Shown piece by piece: positions 1 to 9,085 of a DNA stretch of 64,000 bases. A program made the position numbers and the translations under genes. The notes below the pieces were generated by a model, which had not been told where the DNA came from, did not search any database, and saw only the letters and a list, made by a program, of their open reading frames with translations. This stretch comes from Bacteroides sp. Marseille-P3684 (GTDB taxonomy: Bacteria; Bacteroidota; Bacteroidia; Bacteroidales; Bacteroidaceae): the NCBI RefSeq assembly GCF_900291465.1, contig NZ_LT985808.1, positions 1,868,574 to 1,932,573 on the forward strand. Reading direction: 5' to 3'. Positions within the stretch are counted from its first letter, which is position 1, and each line of letters starts with the position of its first letter.

Positions 1-418
1 CGATGTCCGTGCGCAATACCTGTGGGCGATCATCAACGACGGACAACAGCACTACTACGGCACCACCCAGAAATACTATGCGAGCGAAGACAGCCCGTCA
101 GGCTGCATCCCCATGCTGAGACTGTCGGAGATGTATCTGATTGCCGTTGAAGGAGCTTCGACGTTGGACGAGGCGAATGACTTGTATGCGACTTACATGA
201 AGTCGAAAGGTTCCTCACCGAAGGCATTTACTACCACCGAAGAGATGCGGACGGAACTGGAAAAGGAATACCGTCGTGAGTTCTTCGCCGAAGGACAGAT
301 GTTCTACTACTATAAGCGGAACAACGTGAAACATTTGTGGTCGAAGGAGGACGTTGACATGAGAGAAGCCGACTACATCCTTCCTGTGCCCAACACAGAA
401 TATAATACGAACCGGTAA
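1..418 (+). CDS. RagB/SusD-family nutrient-binding lipoprotein, C-terminal part
   Basis: This is the last ~138 codons of a SusD-like protein; the start lies before the window and the reading phase begins at base 2. SusD proteins are outer-membrane surface lipoproteins that bind glycan or other ligands and hand them to a partner SusC TonB-dependent transporter. The tail carries typical family blocks: a hydrophobic helix start (PMLRLSEMYLIAVEGAS), an EKEYRREFFAEGQMFYYYKR block and a C-terminal ILPVPNTEYNTN. It is followed after 13 bases by two accessory lipoprotein genes, so it is the end of the transporter part of a polysaccharide- or protein-utilisation operon. The ligand cannot be told from this fragment. 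Confidence 0.93.
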   Translation, partial: DVRAQYLWAIINDGQQHYYGTTQKYYASEDSPSGCIPMLRLSEMYLIAVEGASTLDEANDLYATYMKSKGSSPKAFTTTEEMRTELEKEYRREFFAEGQMFYYYKRNNVKHLWSKEDVDMREADYILPVPNTEYNTNR

Positions 419-431
419 ATAGGAAATAGCT

Positions 432-1211
432 ATGAAAAGAATATATGATACCTTGCTGGCAGGGATGCTTTTGGCAGCTCCCTTGTTCGTCAGCTGTGAA
501 AAGGACCTGTCCATCAATCCAAACCCGGAGAGCCGCATGGCTTTCGTCTATAAGAATACAGAGGATTCGCTCGTGTCCAATTCGTTCGCTTATTATGAAG
601 ACGATGTGGTGATTGATACCGTGTGGTTGGATGTCATGCTTTATGGAACACTAGAAGATTACGACCGTCCGATTGCGCTGGAGCAGGTGACGACCGGGGA
701 AAACGATGCCGTGCCAGGAAAGCACTATGTGGCGTTCGATGATGCCCAGCTGGCGGCATATTACAAGCTCCCTGCCAATCAGCTGGAAACCAAGTTGCCG
801 ATTGTGCTGTTGCGCGACGCTTCGTTGAAGGAGGAGAATTACACCCTGAAGATAACCTTCAAGCCCAACGAGTATTTCGGGCAGAGTGTCAAGGAAAGAG
901 CTTCGCGGAGCGTCCTGATTGCCGACCAGCTCGTACGGCCGAATAACTGGGACGGGACCATGGAGTGGTTCTTCGGCGAATATGGAACAGAGAAACACTT
1001 CTTCCTGATTCAGACCTTCGGCGGCAACTGGGACGATGCATACATTGAAGAAGAAATCCTGGCGTATTACTATACGGACCAGATGGTGCTCATGGGTATG
1101 GCGCGCAGAGCCGGAGAAGCCTTGAGCGAGCTGAATGCCGAACGTGAAGCCAATGGGCTGGGTCTGCTGAAGGAAGCTGACGGAACCGTTGTAGAAATTC
1201 CGATATTCTAA
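432..1211 (+). CDS. DUF4843 domain lipoprotein
   Basis: A 259-residue exported lipoprotein. Residues 1-21 form a signal peptide and Cys22 lies in a lipobox (LFVSC). The remainder matches the DUF4843 pattern, a family found directly downstream of SusC/SusD pairs in Bacteroidota; its role is unproven, most likely ligand binding at the cell surface. It starts 13 bases after the SusD stop and ends 16 bases before the next lipoprotein start, so the three are probably cotranscribed. The family call is by sequence memory and context, not by a search. Confidence 0.8.
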   Translation: MKRIYDTLLAGMLLAAPLFVSCEKDLSINPNPESRMAFVYKNTEDSLVSNSFAYYEDDVVIDTVWLDVMLYGTLEDYDRPIALEQVTTGENDAVPGKHYVAFDDAQLAAYYKLPANQLETKLPIVLLRDASLKEENYTLKITFKPNEYFGQSVKERASRSVLIADQLVRPNNWDGTMEWFFGEYGTEKHFFLIQTFGGNWDDAYIEEEILAYYYTDQMVLMGMARRAGEALSELNAEREANGLGLLKEADGTVVEIPIF

Positions 1212-1227
1212 TTAAAATGTGATTGTT

Positions 1228-2781
1228 ATGAAAACAAGATTATCTATAGTCTTATTGTCATTGTTGACATTCAGTCTGACGTCGTGCTTTGACGACGATG
1301 GCAATTATACGTACCACGATGTGGATGAAATCACCATCAGTGGCATCCAGGAGTCTTATGCGAACATTTCCTATAGCGGCGAAGTGCTGGAGATAGACCC
1401 TGTGGTTGAGAGCAACTATACCGACCTGAAGTATGAATGGTCCATCTGGGAACCTTCGAAAGAGTTTGGTACCAATGGAAACATGACCGATGATACGTAT
1501 GCATCCGAGGTCATCGGGACCGAGAAGAAGCTGACCTATCCGGTCGAGTGCCCCATCGGCAGATACACCATCAAGCTGAAAGTCTATTCCGAGTCGACGG
1601 GCTATTTCGCTACGGCTTCGACCCGTTTTGACGTCGGTTCCGAGTTTACCCGCGGTTTCTACATCCTGAAGGAGACGGCTGACGGCAATACCGACTTCGA
1701 CCTGTATGTGAACGAGGATACTCCCATCAAGGAGAACATACTGACCCTGACCGGGCAAGAGACGTTGAAGGGCAAACCGCTTTTCATCAGCAATGTGGCA
1801 AGCCATGGCTATCTGGATGAAGCAGGCGATTACCAGGGTGCCCATACCATTTGTGTGACGACTGAGGAGGGAGACCTGGGCTTCTATGACACCAATTCGA
1901 TGCTGAAGATTCATGACCGGAGCGATGTGCTGAACGGAGGTATGGCGGCGGATGAGAAGCCGTACACCGCCTTCTCTTTTGGAGCCTCTAACTTCTTCCT
2001 CTCCAGCAAGGGTACGTACATGAGCTACGTGTATGCCATGATGCCGACATCGGGCACGTTCCAGATGCACGGCACGGGAACGAACGGAGGCAGCCAGTTT
2101 GTCTGCAGCGATGGCAGCACCAATGTCTTCTTCTGGGATGAGCAGAATCAGTGTGTCAATGTCTCCGAGAATCTCCAGTTCGGACAGATTTTCGGTACAT
2201 ACGACAACAATGGTTTCTCGACTGAAGGCTTGACCTGCCTGTCCTGTGGTTCCAACCTGGCAGTGAACAATGCGTACTTCATACTGGAAGGTGCGGACGG
2301 GAAGAGATACCTGCACGAAGTTTCCATGTCAGGAACGGACGGATACTTCAAGGCAACCCGCCACATGGAGCTGGAACCGGGTTCCAAGTTGGCAAATGCC
2401 ACCGAGTTTGCCGTGAACGAGCTGACAGCATCTTACATGTACTTCGTCTACAACAATCAGGTCTATGTGTATAACCTGACGAACTATACGGAGGAAGACA
2501 CGCCGCTGACACTGGAGGGAATCCCGTCGGATGAGACCATCACCTACCTGTCCTACCAATGGCAGAACTTCAATGGTGATGCCGATTACAATTTCACCCA
2601 TCTCGTTGTCGGCACACAGAAGGGAGATGCCTACCGGTTGTATATGTATGACCTGGAAATCGGACGTCCCAGCAAGCTGGTTCGGAAGATTGAAGGAAAC
2701 GGAAACATGAAGATGTGTACCTACACCACGTCTGTAGATTTCAACTACAACCGGGGAGACCAAAGCTCGTTGCCCAATTAA
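1228..2781 (+). CDS. PKD-like surface lipoprotein of the Sus-like operon
   Basis: A 517-residue lipoprotein. I choose ATG 1228 because it begins a clean signal peptide with lipobox Cys20 (FSLTSC); the upstream GTG at 1219 only adds three residues. Residues ~25-130 look like a PKD/Ig-like beta domain (YEWSIWEP, GRYTIKLKVYSES). The rest is a repetitive beta-rich region that could be a propeller, as in PKD-like family lipoproteins that follow DUF4843 genes. It is the last gene of the operon and is followed by the terminator hairpin at 2888-2926. Function is probably surface glycan or peptide binding (inference). Confidence 0.75.
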   Translation: MKTRLSIVLLSLLTFSLTSCFDDDGNYTYHDVDEITISGIQESYANISYSGEVLEIDPVVESNYTDLKYEWSIWEPSKEFGTNGNMTDDTYASEVIGTEKKLTYPVECPIGRYTIKLKVYSESTGYFATASTRFDVGSEFTRGFYILKETADGNTDFDLYVNEDTPIKENILTLTGQETLKGKPLFISNVASHGYLDEAGDYQGAHTICVTTEEGDLGFYDTNSMLKIHDRSDVLNGGMAADEKPYTAFSFGASNFFLSSKGTYMSYVYAMMPTSGTFQMHGTGTNGGSQFVCSDGSTNVFFWDEQNQCVNVSENLQFGQIFGTYDNNGFSTEGLTCLSCGSNLAVNNAYFILEGADGKRYLHEVSMSGTDGYFKATRHMELEPGSKLANATEFAVNELTASYMYFVYNNQVYVYNLTNYTEEDTPLTLEGIPSDETITYLSYQWQNFNGDADYNFTHLVVGTQKGDAYRLYMYDLEIGRPSKLVRKIEGNGNMKMCTYTTSVDFNYNRGDQSSLPN

Positions 2782-2887
2782 ACCCAAATAGGTCATTAGA
2801 CCGCTTTGGGTTAAGCGTGACGGCTGGGCGGCATGAAAGAATGATTGCACCCTACATTTCTCTCTCATAAACAACCCTCAATGCAGA

Positions 2888-2926
2888 AAGCCCGGATGGC
2901 TCACACAATGTGAAACATCCGGGCTT
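2888..2926. terminator. Bidirectional terminator between the Sus operon and rho
   Basis: An 11-bp perfect stem (AAGCCCGGATG / CATCCGGGCTT) with a 17-base loop lies between two converging genes. The plus-strand side is followed by GTTTATT, a weak U tract, and the minus-strand side by only three T residues. Confidence 0.7.
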
Positions 2927-2950
2927 GTTTATTGTGGTGGGGAGTTCCGG

Positions 2951-5146
2951 TTATGAGTTCATGCTCATGAGGAACTCGTCGTTGTCTTTCGTACGTTCCA
3001 GGTGGTCCTTGACGAACGTCATTGCCTCGATGGGGTTCATGTCCGAGAGGTATTTGCGGAGAATCCACATGCGGTCGAGCGTCTGCTTGTCGAGCAGGAG
3101 GTCGTCGCGGCGTGTGCTCGATGCCACGATGTTCACGGCCGGGAAGATACGCTTGTTCGAGAGGTTGCGGTCGAGCTGAAGCTCCATGTTACCCGTACCC
3201 TTGAATTCCTCGAAAATCACTTCGTCCATCTTCGAACCCGTATCAATCAGTGCCGTGGCAATGATGGTGAGCGAACCACCGTTCTCGATGTTACGTGCCG
3301 CACCGAAGAAACGTTTGGGCTTGTGCAGCGCGTTGGCATCGACACCACCTGAGAGCACCTTGCCCGATGCCGGGGAAACGGTGTTGTAGGCGCGGGCAAG
3401 ACGGGTGATGGAGTCGAGGAAGATGACCACGTCGTGACCACATTCCACCATGCGCTTGGCCTTTTCCAGCACGATGCCGGCAATCTTCACGTGGCGTTCG
3501 GCAGGCTCGTCGAAGGTCGACGCGATGACTTCCGCGTTGACGCTGCGTGCCATGTCGGTCACCTCCTCCGGACGTTCGTCGATGAGGAGCATGATCATGT
3601 AGACATCGGGATGGTTGGCGGCGATGGCGTTGGCAATGTCCTTCATCAGGATGGTCTTACCGGTCTTCGGTTGTGCCACGATGAGGGCGCGTTGTCCTTT
3701 GCCGATGGGAGCGAAGAGGTCCACCACGCGTGCCGAGAGGTTGTCGTTGTATCCTTTGCAGAGGTTGAACTTCTCATCCGGGAAGAGCGGGGTGAGGTGG
3801 TCGAAGGGTACACGGTCGCGCACCACTGCCGGGTCTTTGCCGTTGATTTTGTTCACCTTCACCAGCGGGAAGTATTTCTCACCTTCCTTCGGCGGACGGA
3901 TGGTGCCTTCCACCACGTCGCCCGTCTTCAGTCCGAACAGCTTGATTTGCGATTGGGATACGTAGATGTCGTCGGGTGAAGACAGGTAGTTGTAGTCCGA
4001 CGAACGGAGGAAGCCGTAGCCGTCTTGCATGATTTCCAGCACACCGATGCCCGCGAGGATGTCCTCGAAGTCATATTCCTGCATGCGGCGGTTGTTCTGG
4101 TAGCCACGTTCGGACTGGAAGTTGTCACCCCCGTAATTGTTGTTGTAGTTGTTCTGATAGTAGGGGCGTTGCTGGTTGTTGTTATTGTTGTTGTAGAAAC
4201 GTTGCTGGTTATTGTTGTTGTTGCGGCGTGCCCGTTGGTTGTTGGGGTTCTGGTTGGGATTGTTGTTCGGTTGCTGGGGCGCTGCCGGCTGTTCCATCTT
4301 GGTCGCTTCAAACTTGGTGAACAGCTCGCTGGGGATTTCCGCGTTTTCAGAAGGGAGGTCTTCGATGGGGATGAATTCGTCGCCGGTCGAAGTAGCTTCG
4401 CCGGTCGTTTCCTGCTGAGGCTTGTCCGTGGATAGTTCGTCCTCGTTGTCGTTGTCCGACTGGTCCTCCAGCTCTTCGAGCAGAGGCACCTCTTTGGCAG
4501 GTTTAGCAGCGGCAGCCGGTTTGGCGGCAATCTTCGGTTGGGCTGTAGCCTCAGGCTTGGCGGTCTCCTTGGCGGCAGGTTCCTGTGCGGGAGCCTCCTT
4601 CTTTGCCGGGAGTGCTGCCGGGACTGTTGCCTCCTTTGCCGGAGCGACATCAGTCTTGACCTCCTGGTTGGCAGCAGCCGGAGCCGTTTCCGGTTCGGCC
4701 TTTGCCTCTTTCTCTTTTGCCGGTGTCACCTTGTTCTTGCTTCCCGGTTTGCGTCCCCGTTTCTTCGGAGCGTCGGTAGCAGCTGTCGTGTCGGTGTCGG
4801 CGGCAGCCTTGGTGTCTTTCTTTTCAGCCGCAGGTTCAGCGGACGGTTTAGGTGTAGCTGTTTTCTTAGGTTCTTCCACTTTCTCTGCCTTGTTCTGGTT
4901 GGCGGTGTAGACTTTCACCTTTTCACTTTTCTCTTTGCCGGCGATGCGTGAGCGCTTGCGGGTGTCTTTCTTCTTGTCCGCGTCAGCAGCTGCTTTCTTG
5001 GAAGCACCGGCGATGGCCTGCTCGTCCAGGATTTTGTAGACGAGTTCTTCTTTCCTGAAGGAATGGATGCGGGTGATTCCCATTTCTTGGGCAATAGTTT
5101 GCAGTTCCGACAAGGATTTGTCGTTCAATTGAATGATATTATACAT
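2951..5146 (-). CDS. rho: Transcription termination factor Rho with long low-complexity insertion
   Basis: Rho is the hexameric RNA-dependent ATPase helicase that ends transcription. The start at 5146 ([12 protein letters not shown]) begins the conserved Rho N-terminal helical domain; an in-frame ATG at 5242 would add 32 residues that do not look like Rho. The protein is 731 residues, far longer than E. coli Rho (419). After residue ~45 comes a region of ~350 residues rich in Lys/Ala/Glu, then acidic, then Asn/Gln/Arg (for example [18 protein letters not shown]). The RNA-binding cold-shock-like domain follows ([19 protein letters not shown]), then the ATPase with Walker A AQPKTGKT near residue 495. 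Long disordered Rho insertions are known in Bacteroides. It is transcribed alone. Confidence 0.97.
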   Translation of the reverse strand: MYNIIQLNDKSLSELQTIAQEMGITRIHSFRKEELVYKILDEQAIAGASKKAAADADKKKDTRKRSRIAGKEKSEKVKVYTANQNKAEKVEEPKKTATPKPSAEPAAEKKDTKAAADTDTTAATDAPKKRGRKPGSKNKVTPAKEKEAKAEPETAPAAANQEVKTDVAPAKEATVPAALPAKKEAPAQEPAAKETAKPEATAQPKIAAKPAAAAKPAKEVPLLEELEDQSDNDNEDELSTDKPQQETTGEATSTGDEFIPIEDLPSENAEIPSELFTKFEATKMEQPAAPQQPNNNPNQNPNNQRARRNNNNNQQRFYNNNNNNQQRPYYQNNYNNNYGGDNFQSERGYQNNRRMQEYDFEDILAGIGVLEIMQDGYGFLRSSDYNYLSSPDDIYVSQSQIKLFGLKTGDVVEGTIRPPKEGEKYFPLVKVNKINGKDPAVVRDRVPFDHLTPLFPDEKFNLCKGYNDNLSARVVDLFAPIGKGQRALIVAQPKTGKTILMKDIANAIAANHPDVYMIMLLIDERPEEVTDMARSVNAEVIASTFDEPAERHVKIAGIVLEKAKRMVECGHDVVIFLDSITRLARAYNTVSPASGKVLSGGVDANALHKPKRFFGAARNIENGGSLTIIATALIDTGSKMDEVIFEEFKGTGNMELQLDRNLSNKRIFPAVNIVASSTRRDDLLLDKQTLDRMWILRKYLSDMNPIEAMTFVKDHLERTKDNDEFLMSMNS

Positions 5147-5520
5147 ATAAGTAAATGATCTTTTGTCCTCCTTTTGTTTTACGGATTCAGTTCCTGCATT
5201 GTAGGAAATAAACGCAGTTATCCCACTTTTAGAGTGTCCCACATGACACGTTCCGACAGGATACAGGAAATGGGGGAGGAGACAGTGTTTTTGATTTTAT
5301 TTAAATTCGTTTGATTGGTTCGGCTTCGGAGTGAAACCTTGGTTTGTTATTGTAGCCGCAAAAGTAGTGATAATATTGAAACCGCGTATCATTTGGCGGC
5401 AAAAATTTCACAAAAAGTCAAATCTTCCTCCCCCGCAGCTTCATTTTGTGGCACCGGAACCTGCCGGTATTCCGTTTTGCAGATGCGGATGCGGAACCTG
5501 TGCACAGCGGAAGACTGTCG
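5147..5520. other. Non-coding region upstream of rho
   Basis: No convincing gene. It should hold the rho promoter and leader (minus strand). Short open frames here have no recognisable domain and run on into the repeat element beginning at 5521. Confidence 0.5.
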
Positions 5521-6034
5521 TTGACATTTTGTCAAACGAAGGCCTCCACAGTGCCTTTCCTCGCATCCAAATACAGTTTCGTGGATTTCGTGGCATTCTG
5601 GAGCGATTCGCAAAATACACCTTGTCACCCGTTCGCCTTGGAAGATGTTCTTCCGGAAAGTCTGTTGGGTCGTAATCCCTTCCGCCTGACACCGGACGCA
5701 GGTTGTACCGTGCAGAGTGAAACCTTCCGATTTGTTGACACCACTCACCTTCCAGCGAACGAAACCTGCACTTTTTGCATTTCCTTTTCCGAAGATTTGA
5801 CTTTCACGGACGAAACAATATTGTTTGGGGAGGTGAAACTATATTGTTTGACGAGTCAAACACTTGTGTTTCGCAGGTCAAACAACATTGTTTGAGCGTT
5901 AAAACGTAAATATTCCAGAAATCAGATGTATAGTTTTCTAAAATCAAGGTCGTTTTCGGGGCTTTTCATTTACATACGTTCACGTTCGCGTGCTGGTTTG
6001 CCCGATTTTTGAAAAGTACGCGTCAGCCGAAAAC
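5521..6034 (+). repeat. Dispersed intergenic repeat element, copy A (~515 bp)
   Basis: Colinear with the reverse complement of 31106-31617. Exact shared blocks include a 28-bp block (5592-5619 = 31519-31546), a 22-bp block (5926-5947 = 31193-31214), a 19-bp block (5835-5853 = 31287-31305) and a 16-bp block (6005-6020 = 31120-31135), in the same order and at similar spacing; the sequence between them has diverged. It starts with the palindrome TTGACATTTTGTCAA (5521-5535) and contains the four-palindrome array at 5813-5893. A 149-codon open frame crosses it (5446-5895) but is not preserved as a protein in copy B, so I treat the element as non-coding. Confidence 0.9.
5813..5893. repeat. Array of four 14-bp palindromes at ~22-bp spacing (copy A)
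   Basis: Four related units start at 5813 (AAACAATATTGTTT, a perfect palindrome), 5836 (AAACTATATTGTTT), 5858 (AAACACTTGTGTTT) and 5880 (AAACAACATTGTTT). Steps are 23, 22 and 22 bp, about two helical turns, so all sites face the same side of the DNA. In units 3 and 4 the 6-bp arms remain complementary although bases differ. This fits an operator array or a row of short hairpins. Confidence 0.9.
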
Positions 6035-6233
6035 ACTGAAATCCGCAAATCATGTCAGCAAAAAGAGGATAAAGGGTTGCAAACCGTCAAAAGGCGGTTC
6101 CCCGGTAACCCCGCGTCCGAATGATGTTAAGGATTGCAAAAGGTTGGAGAAACTTGCTGCATGATGCCGTGTCATACGCATAAATGGTGTAATTTAGCGT
6201 TACAAATTGGTTTAACTAAAAAGATACAGCACT

Positions 6234-6611
6234 ATGAAGAAAGTTATCGCAACAGAGAAGGCTCCTGCAGCCATCGGTCCTTACAGCCAAGCCATCGAGG
6301 TGAACGGTATGGTGTTCCTTTCCGGACAGATTCCCGTCAATCCTGCAACCGGTGAAGTTGTCGAAGGCGGAATTACCGAACAGACCACCCAGGTGTTCGA
6401 GAACATTAAGAGCGTGTTGGCTGAAGCCGGGCTGACTACTGCCAATGTTGTGAAGACCACTGTGTTCATGGCTGACATGTCCTATTTCGCTGACATGAAT
6501 GCCGTGTACGCCAAGTATTTCGAAGGCGCATTCCCTGCCCGTTCGGCTGTTGCCGTCAAGGGGCTTCCGAAAGGCGTTCTGGTCGAGGTGGAAAGCATCG
6601 CTGTGAGATAA
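6234..6611 (+). CDS. ridA: RidA family reactive enamine/imine deaminase
   Basis: A 125-residue protein of the RidA/YER057c/UK114 family, normal length. RidA hydrolyses reactive 2-aminoacrylate and related enamines released by PLP enzymes, giving 2-ketoacids and ammonia in the cytosol. The family blocks are present: IGPYSQAIEVNG near the start, FLSGQIPVNP, and the substrate-carboxylate-binding Arg103 in FPARSAVAV followed by LPKGVLVEVESIA. The next gene begins 4 bases after the stop, so the two are likely cotranscribed. No neighbour points to a particular PLP enzyme. Confidence 0.95.
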   Translation: MKKVIATEKAPAAIGPYSQAIEVNGMVFLSGQIPVNPATGEVVEGGITEQTTQVFENIKSVLAEAGLTTANVVKTTVFMADMSYFADMNAVYAKYFEGAFPARSAVAVKGLPKGVLVEVESIAVR

Positions 6612-6615
6612 AGTC

Positions 6616-7806
6616 ATGATGCTCTCCCAACGTCCTCGCACAGGAAGGTTGATGATTTTGGTCGGGGCGTCCCTGGCCGTCATTTGCGGCATGCTTTACG
6701 TATGCCGCAATTTGTTTTGGGACCGCGGCTTTGAGATTACCGATGAGCTGGGTGGCAACATCTTCCCGTCCGCCATTCTCTCGACAGCTGCCACCGATGC
6801 CGAAATCATGGTGCCTGCCGACAGCAACTACGTCGGCAAGCCTCTGTCAGGCATTGCCCTGCGTGTGACTTCCGGGCGTGCCAATACCCGTGTGAGGGTC
6901 ACCTTGAAGGAGTCGCCTTTCTTCTCCGAATCCATTTCGGAGTTTGTCTTGCCGAAGGCAGGAACGGAATATACCGTCTATCCGGAAATCGTGTGGAACT
7001 ACGAAGCGCTGAAGAACAATGTGCAGTCCACTCCCCTGACCTTTACCGTCCGGATGGAGATGGACGGCAAGGAGTTGCCCGTACGCACCAAGACCCTGTC
7101 GGTGCGCAGCGTGAACGAGTGCCTGCTGGGCTATCTGGACTCCCGCAACAAGTATCACGACACCGGCATCTTCTTTGCCGCCTATGTCAACGAGGAGAAT
7201 CCGTTGATAGACAAAGTGCTCCGGGAGGCTCTCAATGCGCGCATCGTGAAGCGTTTCTGGGGCTACCAGGGGACGGCAGAGCAGGTTGACCGGCAGGTGT
7301 ATGCCTTGTGGTATGTGTTGCAGAAGCGCAATTTCAAGTACAGCTCCATCTCGAACACCAGCCTGTCGTCGAATGTGGTCTTTGCTCAGCGCGTGCGTAC
7401 GTTTGACGACGCTCTGGCTGCCGCGCAGATCAACTGTGTGGACGGCAGTGTGCTGTTCGCTTCCCTGCTGAAGGCAATCAACATCAATCCCATCCTGGTG
7501 CGTCTCCCCGGACACATGTTCGTGGGGTATTACACCGACAAGACGCACAAGCACGTGAACTTCCTGGAGACGACGCTCATCGGCGAAGTCAATCTCGACG
7601 ACTTCTTCCCCGAAGAGGCCTTGGACTCCACCGTGGTGGGAAAGTCGCAGGCTGAGGTGTCGCGGCTGACGTTCGAGAAGTCGAAGCAGTATGCCACGCG
7701 CAAGTATGAAGAAAGCAAGGACAAAATCGAGGCAGGCGAGCGCAACTACATGTTCCTGGAGATTTCCCGAGAGACGCGCAGCCGGGTTCAGCCCATCGGC
7801 AAGTGA
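6616..7806 (+). CDS. Membrane-anchored transglutaminase-like (papain-fold) protein
   Basis: A 396-residue protein with one N-terminal membrane segment (residues ~12-30, LMILVGASLAVICGMLYV) and the rest predicted to face the periplasm. Residues ~60-180 are beta-rich. The C-terminal half contains a transglutaminase-like core: a Cys in AAQINCVDGSVLFASLL (near residue 275), a His in VRLPGHMFVGYY (near 300), and an acidic position in NFLETTLIGE. That order matches the Cys-His-Asp/Glu triad of the superfamily. Whether it is a peptidase, crosslinker or inactive is unknown. It follows ridA by 4 bases. Confidence 0.6.
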   Translation: MMLSQRPRTGRLMILVGASLAVICGMLYVCRNLFWDRGFEITDELGGNIFPSAILSTAATDAEIMVPADSNYVGKPLSGIALRVTSGRANTRVRVTLKESPFFSESISEFVLPKAGTEYTVYPEIVWNYEALKNNVQSTPLTFTVRMEMDGKELPVRTKTLSVRSVNECLLGYLDSRNKYHDTGIFFAAYVNEENPLIDKVLREALNARIVKRFWGYQGTAEQVDRQVYALWYVLQKRNFKYSSISNTSLSSNVVFAQRVRTFDDALAAAQINCVDGSVLFASLLKAININPILVRLPGHMFVGYYTDKTHKHVNFLETTLIGEVNLDDFFPEEALDSTVVGKSQAEVSRLTFEKSKQYATRKYEESKDKIEAGERNYMFLEISRETRSRVQPIGK

Positions 7807-7854
7807 CGTTCGCTTCTCATTCCCTGTTTGTCACACCTAAATACACAGATAACT

Positions 7855-8244
7855 ATGGAAATAAAAGCAAGATTTGACCATTTCAATATCAATGTGCTCG
7901 ACCTGGAGCGCAGCATCGAGTTCTATCACAAGGCACTGGGCCTGCATGAGCACCACCGCAAGGAGGCAGCCGACGGCTCGTTCATTCTGGTTTACCTGAC
8001 GGACGACACCGGGCATTTCCTGTTGGAGCTGACCTGGCTGCGCGACCACACGGAGCCTTATGAGCTGGGTGAGAACGAGAGCCACCTGTGCGTCCGTGTG
8101 CCCGGAGACTATGACGAGGTGCGCCGTTTCCACAAGGAGATGGGGTGCGTCTGCTTCGAAAACGAGGCGATGGGGCTGTACTTCATCAACGACCCCGACG
8201 ACTATTGGATTGAAGTGCTTCCGCTGAAAGAGGCGGGCATCTAA
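7855..8244 (+). CDS. VOC-superfamily (glyoxalase I fold) protein
   Basis: A 129-residue protein, the size of lactoylglutathione lyase-like proteins. ATG 7855 (MEIKARFDHFNINV) is preferred to the upstream TTG at 7828. The four metal positions of the fold can be seen: His in FDHFNINV, Glu in FLLELTW, His in ESHLCVRV and Glu in DYWIEVLP. Members isomerise the hemithioacetal of methylglyoxal or act on other small molecules; the real substrate is unknown, and Bacteroides generally lack glutathione. It precedes a DUF3805 gene by 13 bases. Confidence 0.85.
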   Translation: MEIKARFDHFNINVLDLERSIEFYHKALGLHEHHRKEAADGSFILVYLTDDTGHFLLELTWLRDHTEPYELGENESHLCVRVPGDYDEVRRFHKEMGCVCFENEAMGLYFINDPDDYWIEVLPLKEAGI

Positions 8245-8257
8245 CGACAGAGTGCCT

Positions 8258-9085
8258 ATGGATAAAAAGAGATACATTGCTCCCGGCGGATGGTTTGCCC
8301 TCTACTATCCGGAACGGTGGAGCGAGTTTGAAGACGAAGAGGGCAGCTTCCTGTTTTATGACCCCGAGAAATGGAACGGCAACTTCCGCATATCCGCCTA
8401 CAAGGACCGTTCCTCCTCTTATGCCCGGGAGTCTGTTGCCGACGAACTGCGTCAGAATGACCAGGCACGTCTGAAGACCGTGGGGAGCTGGGAGTGTGCC
8501 TACAGCTGCGAGACCTTCATGGAGGGCAACGAGGCCTACACCACCCACTTCTGGCTGACGGGAGTGGGCAACGTGTCGGTGGAGTGCAGCTTCACCGTGG
8601 CGAAAGGTTCGTCCGTCGAACCGGCGGAAGACATCATCGCGTCGCTGGAGATACGTTCCGACAACCGGCGCTATCCCAAGGAGTACATCCCCGTCCGTGT
8701 GCTGGAAATCAACGAAATCAATCAGGCGTATGACTGGGCGTCCTCCTACATCAAGAAGGCACTGAAGAAGGACTTCACTGCTACCGGGCGCGACCTGGAC
8801 CACATGCAGAAGGTCATCGACGGAGGCAAGCTCAATCCGCGTCAGACGGAGGCTTGGCAGGCATTGGGGCTGACGTTCGGTACCATCCTGGTCAATGAGA
8901 TGGACGGCATGGACTGGGTGACGGTGATTGACGGCAGTGAGGAGTACCCTGCCTTGCGTTTTGCCGATACCGACCTGGTGGTTGCCCCGCTGAACCTGTT
9001 TGCCGACAAGGTGCGCCGGGGAGAGCCGTGCGACGTGAAGAAAGAGTTTGAACGGATTAAGAACGAAGTGGAGCGGAGACTGTAA
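8258..9085 (+). CDS. DUF3805/DUF3806 two-domain protein
   Basis: A 275-residue protein without signal peptide. ATG 8258 (MDKKRYIAPGGWFALYYP) is chosen over GTG 8252. The N-terminal half (WFALYYPERWSEFEDEEGSF) fits DUF3805 and the C-terminal half (ARQTEAWQALGLTFGTIL-like segment and VIDGSEEYPALRFADTDL) fits DUF3806, a pairing seen in Bacteroides. No function is known; the fold of the second half resembles immunity- or SUKH-like proteins only loosely. Its TAA overlaps the ATG of the ABC-F gene by one base, so translation of the two is probably coupled. Confidence 0.7.
   Translation: MDKKRYIAPGGWFALYYPERWSEFEDEEGSFLFYDPEKWNGNFRISAYKDRSSSYARESVADELRQNDQARLKTVGSWECAYSCETFMEGNEAYTTHFWLTGVGNVSVECSFTVAKGSSVEPAEDIIASLEIRSDNRRYPKEYIPVRVLEINEINQAYDWASSYIKKALKKDFTATGRDLDHMQKVIDGGKLNPRQTEAWQALGLTFGTILVNEMDGMDWVTVIDGSEEYPALRFADTDLVVAPLNLFADKVRRGEPCDVKKEFERIKNEVERRL

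Noticed and set aside
3434..3979. 181-codon plus-strand frame inside rho
   Set aside because: Antisense shadow of rho without features.
5446..5895. 149-codon plus-strand open frame between rho and ridA
   Set aside because: It runs through the dispersed repeat element, has no recognisable domain and is not kept as a frame in the second copy.
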